DNA from: Haloactinomyces albus
GTDB lineage: Bacteria; Actinomycetota; Actinomycetes; Mycobacteriales; Pseudonocardiaceae
Assembly (NCBI RefSeq): GCF_031458135.1
Contig: NZ_JAVDXW010000001.1
Coordinates: 3,844,001 to 3,908,000 of the forward strand
Length of the DNA: 64,000 nucleotides
Direction of reading: 5' to 3'
Position numbers and translations under genes: made by a program. A model generated the notes under the pieces. The model was given only the letters and a program-made list of their open reading frames with translations. It ran no database searches and was not told where the DNA came from. This document shows positions 24,393-33,891 of the stretch, in pieces; within the stretch, counting starts at the first letter, position 1, and each line of letters opens with the position of its first letter.

Positions 24393-25676
24393 ATGATCTC
24401 ACTTCGGCCACGCGTTCGACACCGCATAGTGACGAACAACGGAACTCGTGGGTCGGATGTTCCGATGCCCGCGAAGATGCGGTTTCTGCTGAGTGCCTTC
24501 CTTGTTTCCAGCATCGGAACGGGAATGGTTTACCCCTTTTCCGCCGTCTATATCAGCGAAAAGCTCGGGCTGCGCTCCGTCGGGGCCTCGATGTTCTTCG
24601 TGGGAATAGCCCTGTTCACGTTCGTCGGGGCGGGGTTGTCTGGCCGATTCGTCGACCGAAATGCCAGGCTGGTCTGCCTCGTCGGACTTGCTGTTCAGAC
24701 GGTCGGCTATCTGGCCATGGCCACACTGTCGACGTTGACGACGTTGTCCATTACCACACTGGTCATCGGACTGAGTGCGGGCGTTTTCCAGACAGCGTTC
24801 CTGACGATACTGGCCGAGGTCCGTGACAACAAGGCCCTCCTGGCGAAGGTATACAGCTATCGCTACGGGGCCATGAACTGTGGTATGTCCGCCGGCGCGG
24901 TATTGGGCGGGATCCTGGTTACGTTCCTTGACGATCAACCGGGCTACCGGCTGATCTACGTGTGCAATGCCGTGAGCTTCGTGCCATTGCTTGTCGTCGT
25001 GGCGATGCAGCGTACGCATTCGCCGATTCGAGCCGGTTCCAAGGCCGGCGTCGGTCGCAGCACGGATGTGCTACGGAAGAGCCGGGTCGTTGTCCTGATT
25101 TCAGTACAAGCGATGTTGGTGCTCGCGGGCTACGGCCAGCTGAACTCCACGGTGCCGCTGCAGGTCGTGCGCGATCTTGACCTGCAGGACATCGTGTTGT
25201 CGGTCTTCTTTGCCGTGAACACAATTACCATTGTGGTGTTCCTTCCGATCCTGTCTCGGTGGCTGATCCACGTTCGTCCGACCATGGTGCTGCGTCACGT
25301 ACCAATCGTTTGGATTTGTGCGGCTGCGACGCTAATGCTGTCCTCGCTGACGGACGGGCGTACGCGCATCGTCCTTGTCGTGTTGTTCGCCGTGATATTC
25401 GGAATCGGCGAGGTCCTGTATTCGATGTCCTTCCAGACCGTCCTCACACTCGCGGTCAGCGAGAAGGAAGTAGGCCGCGCCAACGCGGTGTCCTCCGCTG
25501 TCTGGGCCGCGGCTATGGGGATTGGACCCGCCTGTGGCATTGCGCTCGCCTCGGTTGTTTCTGTCCCGCTTTTCTGGGGTGTTGTGGTCGTCGTGCACAT
25601 GGTGACGCTGTTGATCACCGCTCGTTTCCTGAGCGACGACGGAACCACTCCAGAGCCCGGTGGTGGGAGCGTCTGA
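24393..25676 (+). CDS. MFS transporter, probable product exporter
   Basis: A 427-residue protein with about 12 hydrophobic segments and the MFS loop 2-3 motif (SGRFVDRNAR, a variant of G-x-x-x-D-R). It belongs to the drug-efflux-like MFS group. Located between pepM and the NRPS gene on the same strand, it most likely exports the phosphonate or provides self-resistance. The first ATG at 24393 is used; ATG codons at 24465 or 24477 are possible, as the first 25 residues are polar. Confidence 0.8.
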   Translation: MISLRPRVRHRIVTNNGTRGSDVPMPAKMRFLLSAFLVSSIGTGMVYPFSAVYISEKLGLRSVGASMFFVGIALFTFVGAGLSGRFVDRNARLVCLVGLAVQTVGYLAMATLSTLTTLSITTLVIGLSAGVFQTAFLTILAEVRDNKALLAKVYSYRYGAMNCGMSAGAVLGGILVTFLDDQPGYRLIYVCNAVSFVPLLVVVAMQRTHSPIRAGSKAGVGRSTDVLRKSRVVVLISVQAMLVLAGYGQLNSTVPLQVVRDLDLQDIVLSVFFAVNTITIVVFLPILSRWLIHVRPTMVLRHVPIVWICAAATLMLSSLTDGRTRIVLVVLFAVIFGIGEVLYSMSFQTVLTLAVSEKEVGRANAVSSAVWAAAMGIGPACGIALASVVSVPLFWGVVVVVHMVTLLITARFLSDDGTTPEPGGGSV

Positions 25677-25696
25677 GCCCGTACGGAGGTATTGTG

Positions 25697-28600
25697 ATGA
25701 CCGAACGTGACAGCACGAACATCTGGGGCCGGGTGAAAAGCATCGCCGCAGATCACCCGAACCTCCCTGCTCTGAGGTTCAGTCGCGGTCGCGAAATAAG
25801 CTACGGAGACCTGGCGGAACGAACGGAGGAACTCGCTGGACGACTGCACGACACCCATGTCGAACGCTTGTGCATCCATGCGACTCGTGGTGAGACGAGC
25901 AGTGTCGGAGTACTGGCCGCGCTAGCTTCCGGAGTGGATTTCTTCCTGTGCGACCCGAACCTGGCGAAACAGCGGCGTGTCGAAATGCGGAATCAGTTGC
26001 GGCCGGACTACGTGCTGGACCGTGGCGAGTCCTCGGGGCTTCCCGTTCTCACACGGATCGATGGCATCTCTGCCTTGCACGGCCACGAGTCGGGCTCGAC
26101 TGTGCGTGACCGCCCCAATCGCTATTTCGTTTTCACGTCTGGGAGCACCGGAACTCCGAAAGCAGTGGTCGGAAACATTGCCGGTATAGAGAATTTCGTG
26201 CGGTGGCAGTCCTACGAGTTCGGAATCGGTCCTGGCGACCGTTTCGCCGCGCTCACGTCCACCGGATTCGACGTCTTTTTCCGCGACTTGCTTACCCCGC
26301 TTTTTTCCGGAGCCACCATTGTCCACCCCGACGATGACGACACCAATCGTCTCGACTGGTTGGAGAGGGAACGCATCTCCGCGTTGCACACGGTGCCGAG
26401 CTTGGTCCGATCCTGGTTGCACGCAAACACGGTGTCACGCGCCCCGGAAGCGGAGACATCCGCACTACGGATCACGTTCTTTGCCGGTGAACCGCTCGAC
26501 CGGGATTTGGTCGATCGGTGGCGGCAGCATCATTCGTCCAGCAGGGTCATCAACTTCTACGGCCCCAGCGAGACGACCTTGGCTGCCTGCTGGGCCGATG
26601 TCACTCACCCGTCCGCCAGCGGTACCCAGGATGTCGGAACTCCCGTCCCCGGAGGGGCTGTGCTGGTGGTCGACAGCGCACTCGAAAAGGTTCCCGACGG
26701 CGAACTCGGACAGATCGCGGTACTCAAGCGGGACGCGTCCATGGGATATCTTCACGACTCGGAGGAGGGATTCGTTCAGCTCAACGGTGAACGTGCCTAC
26801 CTGACCGGGGACGAGGGTCGTGTTGTCGATGGCCGCCTGCACGTGACAGGGCGCCTTGACGACCAGGTCAAGATCGACGGCGTCCGTGTGGAGCCGACGG
26901 GTGTTACCGCGACACTTCGCCGCCACCCTGCGGTGCTCGACGCGGTCGTGCTGGCCGAACAGGCTCCCACTGCGCACCTCATCGCGTTCCTGGTTCCTCG
27001 GGGGGAAGCCACGATCGATGTGAACGAGGTGCGTGGCTATCTGGCCGAACGGTTACTGAACGCGGAGGTCCCGTCACGGTTCAGAGTCATGACGGAACGA
27101 CTTCCGCTGACTGACAGCGGAAAGATCGATCGGCAGCAGTTGCTGGCCGTCCTGAACTCCGATCCGACACGCGAGAGCGTGGACGATACTTCGTCGAACG
27201 ACGAACACGCCTGGCTCACTCTCGCCGACTTCGAGTCGATCCTGGAGACACCTGTGGATCTCGACTCCGACTTTCTCGAGTGCGGGGGAACGTCCATGGG
27301 CGCGGCCGCCCTCGCGGTGCGACTGTCCGAACGGACCAATCGTCTCGTGCGAGGCGCCGAGATCATGAGCCTCCGGACGCCGCGGGCGCTTGCTTCGGTG
27401 ACAGCGATGGAGCAGGACGACGAGATCGGCTGGCCCGATGAGGATGACGTGGGTGAACAGTCCGAGATGCTGTCTCCGGCACAGCGCCGCTACTGGGCCA
27501 CGTTCGGGTCCGACGTCCCGTCCTCGGCCAGCACGATGTCGTTGCGGGTGGAGTTGGATGACGACGTCGAAGGTGCGTTACTGCGGCGATCCCTGGACGC
27601 GGTCGTCCAAAGGCACGACGCGTTGCGCACCGTATTCCGGGAAACCCCACAGGGACTTCGACAAGTTCGTATACCGGTGGACGAACTCACGTCGATCGAG
27701 CTTGCAGAACGTGACGTTGGCACGGATGCGGACGTGGACGAGGCATGCCGCTGTGTTGGTTATGCACTGGAGCGTGAACCTCTGAATATTTTCGTGTGGC
27801 CGCTGCACCGTTTCGTCTTGGTTCGTGGTCCGCGCAGGCGGGTTCTGGTGGGTCTTGTGCACCACCTTGTTTTCGACGGCGTGTCCCGTTCTATTTTCAC
27901 GGATGAATTGCGCTGCTTTCTCAGTGGGCTGGAAAACGAGTTGGGGGAATCCACATCCTACGCCCAGTACACCGAATGGGCCCATCGTCAGGAAGAACGT
28001 GCGCTGCAGGAAAAATCCACCGCGCGGAGGCTTCGGGGAGCCGATTCTCCGATGCATCTTCCTCTTGGTCCGTCCGGACCAGCCTATGACGGCGCAGCGG
28101 TGTGGCTCACACTTCCACGGGAGCTCGTCAACGCGGTCAACGAAGCAGCTCAACGCTTTCGTGTGACACCCTTCGCGATTCGCAGTGCCGCTTTCGCGAT
28201 GGCGTGTTCGGTACTTTACGGCCGGACCGAAGTACTGATCGGAACACCTTACGAGGGTCGTAGTCATCCGAGACTGAGGCGCGCCGTCGGGATGTTCCTG
28301 TCATTGCTGACGTTGCGTGTTCGGGTAAGCTCCCGCGATACGATCGAAAGCATGGTCAATAGCCTGGGCGAACAGATCGGCGCGGCGGCCCTGGCCGAGC
28401 ACGAGCAGATAGACCGAACGGCACTGGAATTGGGCGTAACACCGCAACCGGGTCGCCTGCCCCTGACAGGAGCATTTATCAACACCGCATTCCTCGAAAC
28501 GTCCGCCAACCCGTGTGCCACCAACATCCAACACGCGCACTCCGGGAAGGCCGTTGCATTCGATGCAATGGCCTGTTTTTGGGATTACTCGGATGGCCGG

Positions 28601-28738
28601 AGTGATCTGGAATTGCAGTTCAGGCGGGACGCGTTGTCACCGGAGTGCGCCGAAGACACATTGCGCGTGCTCGTCAACAAACTGGATGAACTGGCGACCG
28701 GAAACGGTCACGGCGCTCTTCGTTTGGAGGATCCATGA
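25697..28738 (+). CDS. Non-ribosomal peptide synthetase, A-T-C architecture
   Basis: The 1013-residue enzyme carries an adenylation domain (about 1-500; A3 FVFTSGSTGTPKAVVG, A5 NFYGPSETT, A7 YLTGDEGR, A10 lysine in SGKIDRQQ at K476). A carrier domain follows (DSDFLECGGTSMGA, phosphopantetheine Ser533), then a condensation domain (SPAQRRYW, HHLVFDG at 722-728). The A-T-C order, with C last, differs from the usual C-A-T. It suggests that the loaded aminoacyl-carrier is condensed with a free or separately supplied amine. I cannot predict the amino acid. ATG 25697 has a perfect GGAGGT; the frame open from 25259 lies inside the MFS gene. The stop overlaps the ATP-grasp start by four bases. Confidence 0.9.
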   Translation: MTERDSTNIWGRVKSIAADHPNLPALRFSRGREISYGDLAERTEELAGRLHDTHVERLCIHATRGETSSVGVLAALASGVDFFLCDPNLAKQRRVEMRNQLRPDYVLDRGESSGLPVLTRIDGISALHGHESGSTVRDRPNRYFVFTSGSTGTPKAVVGNIAGIENFVRWQSYEFGIGPGDRFAALTSTGFDVFFRDLLTPLFSGATIVHPDDDDTNRLDWLERERISALHTVPSLVRSWLHANTVSRAPEAETSALRITFFAGEPLDRDLVDRWRQHHSSSRVINFYGPSETTLAACWADVTHPSASGTQDVGTPVPGGAVLVVDSALEKVPDGELGQIAVLKRDASMGYLHDSEEGFVQLNGERAYLTGDEGRVVDGRLHVTGRLDDQVKIDGVRVEPTGVTATLRRHPAVLDAVVLAEQAPTAHLIAFLVPRGEATIDVNEVRGYLAERLLNAEVPSRFRVMTERLPLTDSGKIDRQQLLAVLNSDPTRESVDDTSSNDEHAWLTLADFESILETPVDLDSDFLECGGTSMGAAALAVRLSERTNRLVRGAEIMSLRTPRALASVTAMEQDDEIGWPDEDDVGEQSEMLSPAQRRYWATFGSDVPSSASTMSLRVELDDDVEGALLRRSLDAVVQRHDALRTVFRETPQGLRQVRIPVDELTSIELAERDVGTDADVDEACRCVGYALEREPLNIFVWPLHRFVLVRGPRRRVLVGLVHHLVFDGVSRSIFTDELRCFLSGLENELGESTSYAQYTEWAHRQEERALQEKSTARRLRGADSPMHLPLGPSGPAYDGAAVWLTLPRELVNAVNEAAQRFRVTPFAIRSAAFAMACSVLYGRTEVLIGTPYEGRSHPRLRRAVGMFLSLLTLRVRVSSRDTIESMVNSLGEQIGAAALAEHEQIDRTALELGVTPQPGRLPLTGAFINTAFLETSANPCATNIQHAHSGKAVAFDAMACFWDYSDGRSDLELQFRRDALSPECAEDTLRVLVNKLDELATGNGHGALRLEDP

Positions 28739-30063
28739 GTAATGTGTTCCTGCTGTTTGGCAGCGATATGGTTTTCGCTCGTTACGAACCGCTCTACCGG
28801 TCGCTGGAAGCGAGGGGATTGGAGGTGGTTGAAGTCGTCCTCGGCGGACACGGTGAGGTCCACGGCCTCGGTTCCCGTCGCTTCGCACACCCCGAACTGG
28901 AGCGCGACCCACTGAAGGCGGCACAAGACATCGTGGCCTGGCTCGGCTCCGGTCCGGTGTCGGACCGAGCGATCGGTGGCGCGGTACTCGGCGAACAGTC
29001 GGTCATCGCGGGCAGTCTCACCCTGGAACTGTTGGGTTTGCCCGGTCCTGGTGTTCGTGCGGCGGTGAGTAGTCGGGACAAGAGTCTGCAGCGCAGCCTG
29101 TGTCGGGACGGAGTTACATGGGTTCGGGTTTCCACGGACAGTCCGGAACGAGACATCGCCGGCTACGAGGGCAGGTGGCCCGCGATAATGAAGCCGACCG
29201 CAGGTCACTCGAGTTCGGGGGTCGTGCGGGTTCACTCGGCCCGGGAAGCGGCCGACGTTGCAAGGAGTCATGATCCTTCCGGCGAGACGCTCCTACTGGA
29301 GTCCGAAATAGTCGGCGACGAGGTCTCGGTGGAGTCTGTCGTCGCGGACAGGCGGATAGTCCGGAGCGAAACGACGCTCAAGCTGACAACCGAAAACTCG
29401 GATAGATTCGTCGAGATGGGTCACCATGTCGGGCCGACCGCGCTGAGCGAGGAACTGGAAGCCGCTGTTCAGGATGCGAACGCGAGAGTTGTCGGAGAAC
29501 TTGGCGTCCGGACCGCCGCAACCCATGCGGAATTCCGGCTGGGTGACGCAGGGCCGGTGCTGATGGAGACGGCGGTGCGGCCAGGAGGCGACGCCGTCTG
29601 GTTACTTCACCACCTCGCGACGGGCGTGCCGTTGGAGAGCACGTTGTGTGCGGCTGCACTCGGAGAGATCACGGAGCCCGTGTGTGCGGAGGCGCAGAGG
29701 TGGGCAGCGCAACACTATGCGCGTGCTACGCCGGGACACGAAGTGGCTGTCACCTGGAATGGTCCCCCGACAACGGTCGTCAGTGTGGCCAACGCGGCAC
29801 CGTGGCCTCGGCTGTCGAGCCTGCCTGCGGATGCCGAACCCCAAGTACGCTGCGTTCTTCGGCACAAGCCGGACGGCGACCCCGTACCTGCACTGAGCAA
29901 ATCCGGTGATCGTGTGTGTTCGGTGGTCGTGGACGCACCCACCGGACGTGAGCTCGACGCCGTACGAAGCCGTGCGGAGGAATACCTTGTCTCGTCACAA
30001 CCGGTTTCGCACGGCGAAGAAGACCGGTGCGCGTCCACGAACCGGGGGAGGAATCGATCGTGA
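28735..30063 (+). CDS. ATP-grasp carboxylate-amine ligase
   Basis: A 442-residue protein with ATP-grasp landmarks: WPAIMKPTAGHSSSGVVRV (ATP-binding lysine and glycine loop), LLLESEIVGDEVSVESVV, then an HAEFRL and ETAVRPGGD segment with metal-binding Glu and Arg. Such enzymes form amide bonds through acyl phosphates; examples are L-amino acid ligases and the L-alanine/L-phosphinothricin-type ligases of phosphonate peptides. It therefore probably joins the phosphonate-containing unit to an amino acid. The ATG overlaps the NRPS stop by four bases. Confidence 0.8.
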   Translation: MSNVFLLFGSDMVFARYEPLYRSLEARGLEVVEVVLGGHGEVHGLGSRRFAHPELERDPLKAAQDIVAWLGSGPVSDRAIGGAVLGEQSVIAGSLTLELLGLPGPGVRAAVSSRDKSLQRSLCRDGVTWVRVSTDSPERDIAGYEGRWPAIMKPTAGHSSSGVVRVHSAREAADVARSHDPSGETLLLESEIVGDEVSVESVVADRRIVRSETTLKLTTENSDRFVEMGHHVGPTALSEELEAAVQDANARVVGELGVRTAATHAEFRLGDAGPVLMETAVRPGGDAVWLLHHLATGVPLESTLCAAALGEITEPVCAEAQRWAAQHYARATPGHEVAVTWNGPPTTVVSVANAAPWPRLSSLPADAEPQVRCVLRHKPDGDPVPALSKSGDRVCSVVVDAPTGRELDAVRSRAEEYLVSSQPVSHGEEDRCASTNRGRNRS

Positions 30064-31262
30064 TCACTGTCCGTTCTGTCGGCTCGCTGACGGGAGATGA
30101 TGCCGCAGCATGGGATGCGATTGCCTCGAAGGTCTCGCTGTACCTCAGCTCCGCGTGGTTGCGGTCGGTGGAATCGGGTGATCCCACCTGCGAGGTTCGC
30201 TACCTGCTGGTCGAGGAGGACCGCCGGTTGGTGGCCGGAATGCCGGTATACGAGGTAGTCCGGGAAACGAACAGGTTCTATGACGTCGCGACACAGCTGC
30301 GCGATTCCGCGACCGTTGTCGGCTCCGGGAAGCGACGGATACTGGGGAATCGCCGGGGATACGAATCGCGTGTTCTGGTCGCTGATTCGTTCCCCCGGCA
30401 AACCTGTGATGCCGCGGTTGAGGCGCTGAAAAGCCACCTCGACGGCCTCAAACCGGCCACCGCGATGTACGTTCCTGACGGTGATCTCGCTGCGTTCTCC
30501 CGGCTGGGTATGGACGCGTCCCCGGCATTGATCAATGCGAGGGCGCAACTGCGGTGCACCGGCGGCTCCTTCGACGACTATCTCTCTACTGTGAGCCGGA
30601 ACCGCCGGGCGCAAGTGCGGAAGGAGCGCCGGGAATTTGTGAAGGCGGACCACGAGATGGGGAGGGAACGTCTCAGTGCTTGTTACGAGGAGGCAGCACC
30701 TCTGCTGGGTAACCTGCAGCGGGAGTACGGTCACCCCACGACCGATGACGGGGCACGGTCGCTGCTGGCTGGGCAGGCGAGGTACCTGGACGACTTGAGT
30801 TGCGTGCACACGGTACGCAAGAGCGGTCGACTCGTTGGTTTCGCGCTGACGTTCTCCTTTGCCGACTGGATCTGGGTTCGCGCCGTCGGTTTTGATCGGG
30901 CCGGGCTTGCTGATGCGTTCGAGTATTTCAATCTCTCGTTCTACGAGCCGCTGGAGGTGTGCTACGAAAGGCGGTACAAGGGTCTGCAGCTCGGAATGGA
31001 GTCCCTTCGGGCCAAGAAGCTACGTGGCGCCACGATCGAGCCGCTTTGGATGGTGCCGCATGGATGGTCCTGCGGTAGCGAAGAACAGCTGTCCCAGCGT
31101 AACGCGCAGGTCGCCGCGGAGTTGACCGCACCTTTGCAGGATGCAGGACTCAGCGGACTTGATCGGTACCTGGTTTCTGCGGTGGACGTTCGGGGGACGA
31201 GTAGTGAGCTGGTGCAGGCGGAAGAAGAGCGCGGAACTCCTCGTGAAGATGATCTGTGGTGA
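30060..31262 (+). CDS. GNAT/FemAB-like acyl- or aminoacyltransferase
   Basis: The 400-residue protein resembles the large GNAT/BioF2 group (peptidoglycan/"peptidogalycan"-type acyltransferases). SRNRRAQVRKERREF lies around residues 178-192, followed by an LVGFALTFSF strand and YKGLQLGMESLRAKKLRGA. FemAB relatives transfer an aminoacyl group from aminoacyl-tRNA or an acyl group from CoA. As last gene of the cluster it may cap the phosphonate peptide. The GTG at 30060 overlaps the ATP-grasp stop by four bases and follows GGGGGAGGA by eight bases, which decides the start. Confidence 0.65.
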   Translation: MITVRSVGSLTGDDAAAWDAIASKVSLYLSSAWLRSVESGDPTCEVRYLLVEEDRRLVAGMPVYEVVRETNRFYDVATQLRDSATVVGSGKRRILGNRRGYESRVLVADSFPRQTCDAAVEALKSHLDGLKPATAMYVPDGDLAAFSRLGMDASPALINARAQLRCTGGSFDDYLSTVSRNRRAQVRKERREFVKADHEMGRERLSACYEEAAPLLGNLQREYGHPTTDDGARSLLAGQARYLDDLSCVHTVRKSGRLVGFALTFSFADWIWVRAVGFDRAGLADAFEYFNLSFYEPLEVCYERRYKGLQLGMESLRAKKLRGATIEPLWMVPHGWSCGSEEQLSQRNAQVAAELTAPLQDAGLSGLDRYLVSAVDVRGTSSELVQAEEERGTPREDDLW

Positions 31263-31560
31263 GATCACCTGACTCCTTGCGGCTGTCGCGGAGACGGCGA
31301 AACGCCATCGGATGTGATTGATGCCGTTGCTGTCACGACGCAGCAGTCCGTGGGTGACCATGGCCGCGACCGTCGGTGGGCGGTGGGAACGGCGAGCCCG
31401 AGATGGTGGGCGAGCTCGCTCGGGTGATCTCGGCCTTGAGCTGTTCGTCGCGGCGATCCCGAGCCGAGGGCGTGCGGGTCAGGTGGTCGTAGTAGGTCGA
31501 TGGGGCGATCGCACACCCGTGCTCGGACAGCCCCAGGCCACCATGAACGGCCGCTACCGA
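31263..31560 (-). pseudogene. IS3-family transposase (OrfB) remnant
   Basis: On the minus strand one frame reads HGCAIAPSTYYDHLTRTPSA and continues with RDEQLKAEITR, the N-terminal signature of IS3-family OrfB. Similarity stops there; the GVYGARKVW motif and DDE domain are absent. Frame breaks are visible. It borders the phosphonate cluster on its right side. Confidence 0.6.
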
Positions 31561-31826
31561 GTAGCGAAGCCAGCCTTACCGGAGGTCTTGGCAGGCCGAG
31601 AACGTGTCAGGCCTCCGCGATCAACAGCGACCGTTCAGATGTCATGAGGGACACGGCCCCTGCGGGGGTCTGTGCGTGACGTGGGTGCTGGCTGCCAGCG
31701 TCGATGTTGCCGTGCTCGTGGGCGGCGCCCAGGTCGTGTCGGACCTGGGACATACAGCGGGTGAGACTCGGACTCGAATGCGGTAATAATTTCTATGCCA
31801 TACCGGGTCGGAGAGGGTGGCTGTGG

Positions 31827-31920
31827 ATGGAGTTCGAGTTTGATCCGAGTAAGAGCCAAGCCAACCGGGACAAGCATGGCATCGATTTCGTCCACGCCCA
31901 AGATCCCTGGCGGGACCCGT
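31827..31920 (+). pseudogene. BrnT-type toxin N-terminal fragment
   Basis: From ATG 31827 the sequence reads MEFEFDPSKSQANRDKHGIDF, the conserved start of BrnT toxins, then loses similarity after about 30 codons. The frame runs on without a stop into the downstream vapB gene, which could give a fused product. No BrnA antitoxin is visible. Confidence 0.6.
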
Positions 31921-31989
31921 TCCGGGCTGTTGACGTGGGCGGTGACGAAGTCGGTCTCGCTGAGCAAGGCCGGGTGGCCACCCCTCGAG

Positions 31990-32007
31990 TGCTATCATGT
32001 GATAGCA
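31990..32007. promoter_or_regulatory. Palindromic operator of vapBC
   Basis: TGCTATCA-TG-TGATAGCA is a perfect 18-bp palindrome ending where the Shine-Dalgarno (AGGAGG) of vapB begins. This is where a VapB dimer would bind for autoregulation. Confidence 0.65.
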
Positions 32008-32018
32008 GGAGGTGGGCC

Positions 32019-32240
32019 ATGTCTGATGTGTTGATTCGCGATGTGCCCGAGGAGGTCCTCGCGGCTATCGATGCCCATGCCGCTGAGCTCGGGCTGTCCC
32101 GCAGCGAGTATCTACGCAGGCGTCTGGACCAGGACGCCCGCCGTTCTGCTGCGTCCGTGGGGGTGGCCGACCTGGAGCAGTTCGGAGAGTTGTTCGACGA
32201 CCTGGCGGACCCGGAGGTCATGGAACGGGCATGGTCATGA
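32019..32240 (+). CDS. vapB: VapB-type antitoxin
   Basis: A 73-residue ribbon-helix-helix-type protein: [34 protein letters not shown], then an acidic C-terminal tail that would wrap the toxin. ATG 32019 follows AGGAGG by six to seven bases. Its stop overlaps the toxin start by four bases, as is normal for vapBC. The palindrome just upstream probably mediates autoregulation. Confidence 0.85.
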   Translation: MSDVLIRDVPEEVLAAIDAHAAELGLSRSEYLRRRLDQDARRSAASVGVADLEQFGELFDDLADPEVMERAWS

Positions 32241-32680
32241 CCGGCAGGGTCGAGAACCGCACGGAGTCTGTCCAGTGGTTGATTGACAAGTCGGCGCTGG
32301 TGCGCCTGGGCCGTGCTGCCCAGGCCCAGCAGTGGGCCAACCGGATCGAGCGGGGGCTGGTTCGTATCACCTCGCTGACTCTGCTGGAGGTGGGTTACTC
32401 GGCCCGCTCCGCGGACGAGCTGCATCAAGGCCTGCACCGACCACCGGTTTCCGCCATGCCGGTGGAGTACCTGACTCCCACCATCGAAGATCGTGCCGTG
32501 ACCGTGCAGACCACGCTGGCCGAACGCGGTCATCACCGGGCTCCCTCCGTGCCCGTTCTGCTCATCGCGGCCACCGCTGAACTGGCCGGACTTACCGTGC
32601 TGCATCTGGACAAGGACTTCGACCTGATTGCCGAGACCACGGGACAAGCCGTGCAGCGACTCCCGCTGTCCACGGGGTAA
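32237..32680 (+). CDS. vapC: VapC-type PIN-domain toxin
   Basis: The 147-residue protein shows PIN-domain acidic motifs: [11 protein letters not shown] (Asp near residue 17), an E in LTLLEVGYS and a terminal [12 protein letters not shown] (two acidic residues). The usual central Asp lies in the segment [12 protein letters not shown], where it is replaced, which may lower metal affinity. VapC proteins are Mg-dependent RNases that cleave tRNA or rRNA. I choose the ATG at 32237 for the ATGA overlap with vapB; 32231 is an alternative. Confidence 0.8.
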   Translation: MTGRVENRTESVQWLIDKSALVRLGRAAQAQQWANRIERGLVRITSLTLLEVGYSARSADELHQGLHRPPVSAMPVEYLTPTIEDRAVTVQTTLAERGHHRAPSVPVLLIAATAELAGLTVLHLDKDFDLIAETTGQAVQRLPLSTG

Positions 32681-32699
32681 GAAGCGCTCAAGGAAGTCC

Positions 32700-33000
32700 A
32701 TCGGGGCGGGACTGTCGGACTGGCTGGCACGGAGGTAAGAAGCGCGGTGAGGTTCGCACGGCTTGCATGTCGCCAGCTCCCGGTCTTGTCCGAGTAGCGT
32801 CGACGTCCCAGGCCCGTTCCAGGGCCGGGTGATCCCGGGCCAACACTCCGCGAATGCGGTTGCGCAGGCGGACAGTCCTGCCAGACCAGGCGACCAGGCT
32901 CTCCTCGATCAGGGACCACGAACACGGCAACAGGGGGTGTCGCGGGAGAGGCGGCGAGAGCTGATGTTCTCGTGGGCCACACCAGTGGTACGAGCGAGTC
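32700..33000 (-). pseudogene. IS110-like transposase remnant
   Basis: The minus strand reads VAWSGRTVRLRNRIRGVLARDHPALER, resembling the helical middle region of IS110-family transposases (R-T-x-L-x-N-R-I-R-G-L-L). No start, no DEDD domain and several frame breaks are visible. From 33001 to 33238 I see no recognisable gene. Confidence 0.4.
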
Positions 33001-33238
33001 GAGGTCTCATCGGTGGTAGGAGCCGTTGTGACGGCATGCTGCATGGTGCCTCACCACGATCAGCTGGGCGTGATCCGTTCGCTCGATGTCGACGTGGCGG
33101 AGTGTTGCGCCGCGACTTGGTCGGCGAGCGGGATGCGCGCACCAGGTCGGGAGCCGGGTGAGCATGTGGCGTGCCGGTGTTCGCGGGGATGCCGGTGTCA
33201 CGTTGCCGCTCGAGGCTGAAGCCTGTCGGGGTGGGTGG

Positions 33239-33847
33239 TCATGCCGTTTCGGGTCGGGTGCGTCGGGCGTAGGCGCGGGCGGCGCGGGCGCGGTCGCCGC
33301 AGCGGGTGGAGCACCAGTGGCGGCGGCCGTGCCGGAGCAGGTAGCGGTTGCAGGGATCGGAGCCGCAGGCGGTGAGCCGTTCGGCGTCGGGGCCGGTGAG
33401 CAGGTCGGCGGCGTCGGCGGCCAGTGTCGCCAGGGCGTGGTCGACAACCTGCGTGGTGGGGTGCGGGGTGGCGCGGTAGGGACCGGTCTTGTCGTCCCAC
33501 TGCAGCAGCGGGGCGGTCGGCACCCTGGTCAGCGCGTCGTTGATCGCAGTCAGTGCGGCGGGCAGGGCGGGTAGTCCGGCCACGCGCGAGGCGAGCAGTG
33601 CTCTGATCTGTTCGCGTAGCGAGCGCAGCTGCGTTGCGCACATCTCCCGCATGTCGGCATCGAGCGGCGCGAGGTCGCGTTCGGTCAGCCACTGGTTCGT
33701 CGCCGCGGGAGTGCCGAGGAGGTCGATGATGTGCCCGCCGGGCAGTGCGATGGCACTGTTGGCCAGGGCGAGAGAGAGGTATTGCTCCGCGCCCGGTGCG
33801 GGCGGCAAGTCGGGCTCGGCGGTCATGGTCTCCTCCATGAATCTCAT
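33239..33847 (-). CDS. ABATE/CGNR zinc-finger regulator
   Basis: A 202-residue protein with an N-terminal ABATE domain and a C-terminal CGNR-type zinc finger (LTACGSDPCNRYLL, then HWCSTRCGDRARAARAYAR). Here the consensus CGNR is split as C-N-R, with four Cys in total. Such actinomycete proteins are stress-linked transcription factors. ATG 33847 has AGGAGG seven bases upstream. It is divergent from the MBL-fold hydrolase, and a perfect inverted repeat lies between them, so it probably controls that gene. Confidence 0.82.
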   Translation of the reverse strand: MRFMEETMTAEPDLPPAPGAEQYLSLALANSAIALPGGHIIDLLGTPAATNQWLTERDLAPLDADMREMCATQLRSLREQIRALLASRVAGLPALPAALTAINDALTRVPTAPLLQWDDKTGPYRATPHPTTQVVDHALATLAADAADLLTGPDAERLTACGSDPCNRYLLRHGRRHWCSTRCGDRARAARAYARRTRPETA

Positions 33848-33891
33848 GGTACGACCTCCTCGCACCCATGTTCTCACGTTTTAGTTTGCAG

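Noticed and set aside
25259-25696. 5' extension of the NRPS frame
   Set aside because: Lies inside the MFS gene; the GGAGGT-preceded ATG at 25697 is the clear start.
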